This document shows, piece after piece, positions 6,709 through 8,853 of a stretch of DNA of 8,853 nucleotides. Within the stretch, counting starts at the first letter, position 1. Each line of letters begins with the position of its first letter. The stretch comes from CAZEMR01 sp964513465 (GTDB lineage Bacteria; Bacteroidota; Ignavibacteria; Kapaibacteriales; UBA2268). The stretch is taken from the NCBI GenBank assembly GCA_964513465.1, contig CAZEMR010000104.1, forward strand, positions 1-8,853, written 5' to 3'. Below the pieces are notes generated by a model. The model worked only from the letters and a program-made list of their open reading frames with translations, was not told the DNA's origin and ran no database searches. Made by a program: the position numbers and the translations under genes.

Positions 6709-8018
6709 TTATTGTTCCCGTAAATCTTTGATAATAAAAAGCTTCTGGCGTCGCTAACGATGCGGACTATATGCCGCACCGGAAATCCGAAATGCCGCTT
6801 GATATAAAGGAAGCTAAGTCCTCCGAGCGAGAAGTAATACACCACAAGTCCAAGCGGCACAAGGGTTTCCGCGCGATAATAGCCGACTGTTCCAAGTGTC
6901 GCCGCCGATAGCACCGCGGATATAAGTACATATTTCAGAACGACTTCCGGGTGTCCGGACGCAGTTATTATAAACGCCGCTGTTACAAAAGGAAGGGCCA
7001 GCGCGGCAAGGATCATGACCTCGAACTGGCCGATTGCCATTTCGTAGCGAAGCGGCAGGAATGTCGAGATAAACCATTGTCCCACACCGACTTCCAGCAC
7101 CACCACAGCGAATAAATATGCGAAAAATAATAGCGAAACCGACTTAGTCAGCAACGATTGGAGCGATTCGCGGTCGCCCTTCTCGAATTGCCGGACAGCA
7201 GCGGGATACAGCAGACTGAACGCCGCAAACGCGCCCTCGTCGAATACCCGGAAGAGCGTCTTGGCGGCGCCGTAAATACCTACCACAGAAGTGGAAAAGG
7301 CCTTCTGGACGATGAATACATCGAGCATCTGGCGCGGTACGTAGTGGAACACCGCCTGTGCGGTCATCGGCAGACTGAATTTCAATATTTTTTTATACGT
7401 GATATCGCCGGCAGTTGAAAACACAAGATTCCGTCGGATGGGATATACCGCGAACACTGACGAGGCCACGGTTCCGGCGAAATATATCAATAGCATATCA
7501 TCGAATGACAGCATTTTTTGTGTAAATATCAAATAAAATGTGAGGATAGTCATAACTGCGTAGAATGCGAGATTTACTGCGAATATCGCACGCATCCGGT
7601 GGTCGCGGTAGAGCATCTTGAGCGCGTAAGTGCGTGGTATGGTTAGCAATTGCAGGAACGGAAGCATAAGACCGACCTGGCGCAGACCCGGCTCGTTGAA
7701 AAATTCCGCCAGCCAGGGCCCGGCAAGCAGCACTAGCAGCCCCAGACCGATTGACATAACTACATGCGATATCAGGGAGATAAGATTTACTTTCGGGCGA
7801 TTCTGTTCGTTCGCGCCGAACTGGATTATAGGCGAAAGTGAAAACGAATCCGTTATGATATTTATCCAGTTATTCAGACTCAGAAGCAGTATGAAAAGGC
7901 CATAAACCGCTGGATCGAGGGCGTTTATCTGGACGAGCGAGACCACGCCATAGGCAAACAGCACAACCTTGTCGGCCAGCGACCATGATATTTTGTCCAG
8001 ATGTTCGGTTATTCTCAA
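6705..8018 (-). CDS. Wzx/MATE-superfamily polysaccharide flippase
   Basis: This is a polytopic inner-membrane protein of the polysaccharide-transporter (Wzx/RfbX-like) family, which moves lipid-linked oligosaccharides across the membrane for O-antigen, capsule or exopolysaccharide assembly. From the TTG at 8018 it has 437 residues and about 12-14 hydrophobic segments. Typical features are ISWSLADKVVLFAYG (10-24) in helix 1, the DPAVYGLFIL turn (35-44), and the second-half signature DVFIVQKAFSTSVVGIYGAAK (233-253, partly variable). I chose the TTG because AGGAG lies seven bases upstream and TTGA overlaps the stop of the preceding gene, matching the GTGA and ATGA overlaps downstream. The alternative GTG at 8048 would add ten residues and place that AGGAG inside the gene. 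Neighbouring heparinase-family and LptG genes support a surface-glycan role. Substrate cannot be deduced. Confidence 0.85.
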   Translation of the reverse strand: MRITEHLDKISWSLADKVVLFAYGVVSLVQINALDPAVYGLFILLLSLNNWINIITDSFSLSPIIQFGANEQNRPKVNLISLISHVVMSIGLGLLVLLAGPWLAEFFNEPGLRQVGLMLPFLQLLTIPRTYALKMLYRDHRMRAIFAVNLAFYAVMTILTFYLIFTQKMLSFDDMLLIYFAGTVASSVFAVYPIRRNLVFSTAGDITYKKILKFSLPMTAQAVFHYVPRQMLDVFIVQKAFSTSVVGIYGAAKTLFRVFDEGAFAAFSLLYPAAVRQFEKGDRESLQSLLTKSVSLLFFAYLFAVVVLEVGVGQWFISTFLPLRYEMAIGQFEVMILAALALPFVTAAFIITASGHPEVVLKYVLISAVLSAATLGTVGYYRAETLVPLGLVVYYFSLGGLSFLYIKRHFGFPVRHIVRIVSDARSFLLSKIYGNNK

Positions 8019-8853
8019 TACTTTGCTCCTTCGATCCCGATAGTCCACTCCAGACGCGGTTCCGCGAATTTTACGATCAGCGCCTGAGCCGGTTGCTTAA
8101 CACCGTAAGACGGCGAATAATTATAATTATCTTTGGATAATTTTCCACTACCGATATTTATTACGATTTTCTGATTCCCATTTATCGCAATCGCTGATTT
8201 TTCAGATATAATTTCGATTTCAATATCGGGGTGAAAATGCAAAAATACCGATTTTTCGCCGCTAATCTCGCATTCGTCGATGATATATATTTTCTCCGAG
8301 CGTGCGGCGATCGACCTTTCGTGAGGTGTGCCGAATCCGTAGTGGCGCCCCACAAAGCCCTCATCGTCTGCCTGCACGGCCTCGGCGCGGGCGCGGTCGT
8401 TACGCATCCAGAAAAGGTCGTCCTTCGATTCCGAATGCCATGAATTCTGCTCTGAGCCGGAGATTGCGAGCGTGTTGTGCATCGAAGTCGAACGATAGCG
8501 ATTTCGCAAATCCGGAAACGAGGTATAAACATAGGTGCCGGGATCGACTATCCTGGGCGCGCCGGCTATGTCGAGCGTGATCGATAGCTGGTCGTTATGC
8601 GCATGGCCGCCTTTGCCAAGCTGGCCGATCGGCCCGCAGCGGACAGTCAGACGATATTTTTTTCGATTAAAAATATATAAGCCAAAATTCGGGAAATGCT
8701 GTGGGCTTTTCGAAGATTTTTTTTCTAAATAATCGGGCAAATTTTTGAAAAAATACTTTGTGATTCTATGATCGCCATTATTATTAACATTTATTAAATC
8801 ATTGAATTTATAATATTTATCGGGTAATAATTTCATGAATCGACCGGAATCGT
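8015..8853 (-). CDS. Heparinase II/III-family protein, C-terminal part (5' end outside window)
   Basis: This is the C-terminal beta-sandwich domain of a heparinase II/III-like protein, a polysaccharide lyase fold. Numbering from the first visible Met (8836), GKGGHAHNDQLS (74-85) holds H78, H80, N81 and D82. IVDPGTYVY (96-104) and SMHNTLAI (118-125, H120) follow. In characterised heparinase II, His and Asp residues in these motifs bind a structural zinc. The frame stays open upstream of the Met, reading D-S-G-R-F, which resembles the conserved segment linking the helical toroid to this domain. The Met is therefore very likely internal, and the catalytic N-terminal half lies beyond the window. 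Such proteins often sit in exopolysaccharide or O-antigen clusters, where they may trim or modify the glycan; genuine lyase activity is not guaranteed. The gene ends TGA, overlapping the flippase TTG. Stretches at 8645-8830 are much more AT-rich than the rest of the window. Confidence 0.85.
   Translation of the reverse strand, partial: DSGRFMKLLPDKYYKFNDLINVNNNGDHRITKYFFKNLPDYLEKKSSKSPQHFPNFGLYIFNRKKYRLTVRCGPIGQLGKGGHAHNDQLSITLDIAGAPRIVDPGTYVYTSFPDLRNRYRSTSMHNTLAISGSEQNSWHSESKDDLFWMRNDRARAEAVQADDEGFVGRHYGFGTPHERSIAARSEKIYIIDECEISGEKSVFLHFHPDIEIEIISEKSAIAINGNQKIVINIGSGKLSKDNYNYSPSYGVKQPAQALIVKFAEPRLEWTIGIEGAKY
8026..8030 (-). promoter_or_regulatory. Ribosome binding site deciding the flippase TTG start
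   Basis: AGGAG (8030-8026) inside the end of the heparinase-family gene is seven bases before the TTG at 8018. It is the best Shine-Dalgarno match near this junction and the reason for preferring TTG over the upstream GTG at 8048. Confidence 0.65.

Noticed and set aside
8019..8048. Flippase start at GTG 8048
   Set aside because: It lacks a well-placed ribosome binding site, whereas AGGAG is seven bases before the TTG at 8018, which also overlaps the upstream stop.

Overview
The window comes from a diderm (Gram-negative-type) bacterium. It encodes a lipopolysaccharide-export permease, an outer-membrane TolC-type channel and its periplasmic adaptor. All seven substantive genes lie on the minus strand, so the text follows transcription from high to low coordinates. 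The most informative lineage clue is a divergent GldL/GldM-like motor pair. Together with the style of the other proteins, this points towards the Bacteroidota/FCB group of phyla or a neighbouring candidate phylum. That placement is inference; no rRNA or marker gene is present.

Right part (8853 to about 5626), cell-surface polysaccharide. The 5'-truncated C-terminal part of a heparinase II/III-family protein is followed by a Wzx/MATE-type polysaccharide flippase and then an LptG-type permease (YjgP/YjgQ family). The flippase overlaps its upstream neighbour by TTGA, and LptG overlaps the flippase by GTGA, so the three are probably one translationally coupled unit. Heparinase II/III-like proteins beside flippases are typical of exopolysaccharide or O-antigen clusters.

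Middle (5560 to 3297), motor pair. A two-helix membrane protein with a cytoplasmic coiled coil (GldL-like) overlaps by ATGA with a single-pass, mostly periplasmic protein (GldM-like). Gene order, topology, a Glu inside the second GldL-like helix, and a Pro-Arg just before the GldM-like helix all resemble the proton-driven motor of type IX secretion and gliding. The gldK and gldN partners are absent from the window. This is the most interesting feature here.

Left part (3178 to 1), efflux operon. After the largest intergenic gap (3179-3296), which carries a candidate sigma70-type promoter with a perfect TATAAT, come a TolC-family channel, a zinc-ribbon RDD membrane protein and a HlyD/MacA-type adaptor. 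The adaptor lacks the usual C-terminal membrane-proximal domain. It ends just after a run of six identical bases, so a frameshift is possible. An ATG with a good ribosome binding site opens another frame at the window edge.

No tRNA, rRNA, CRISPR array, insertion sequence or attachment site was seen. No gap between genes exceeds 120 bases.
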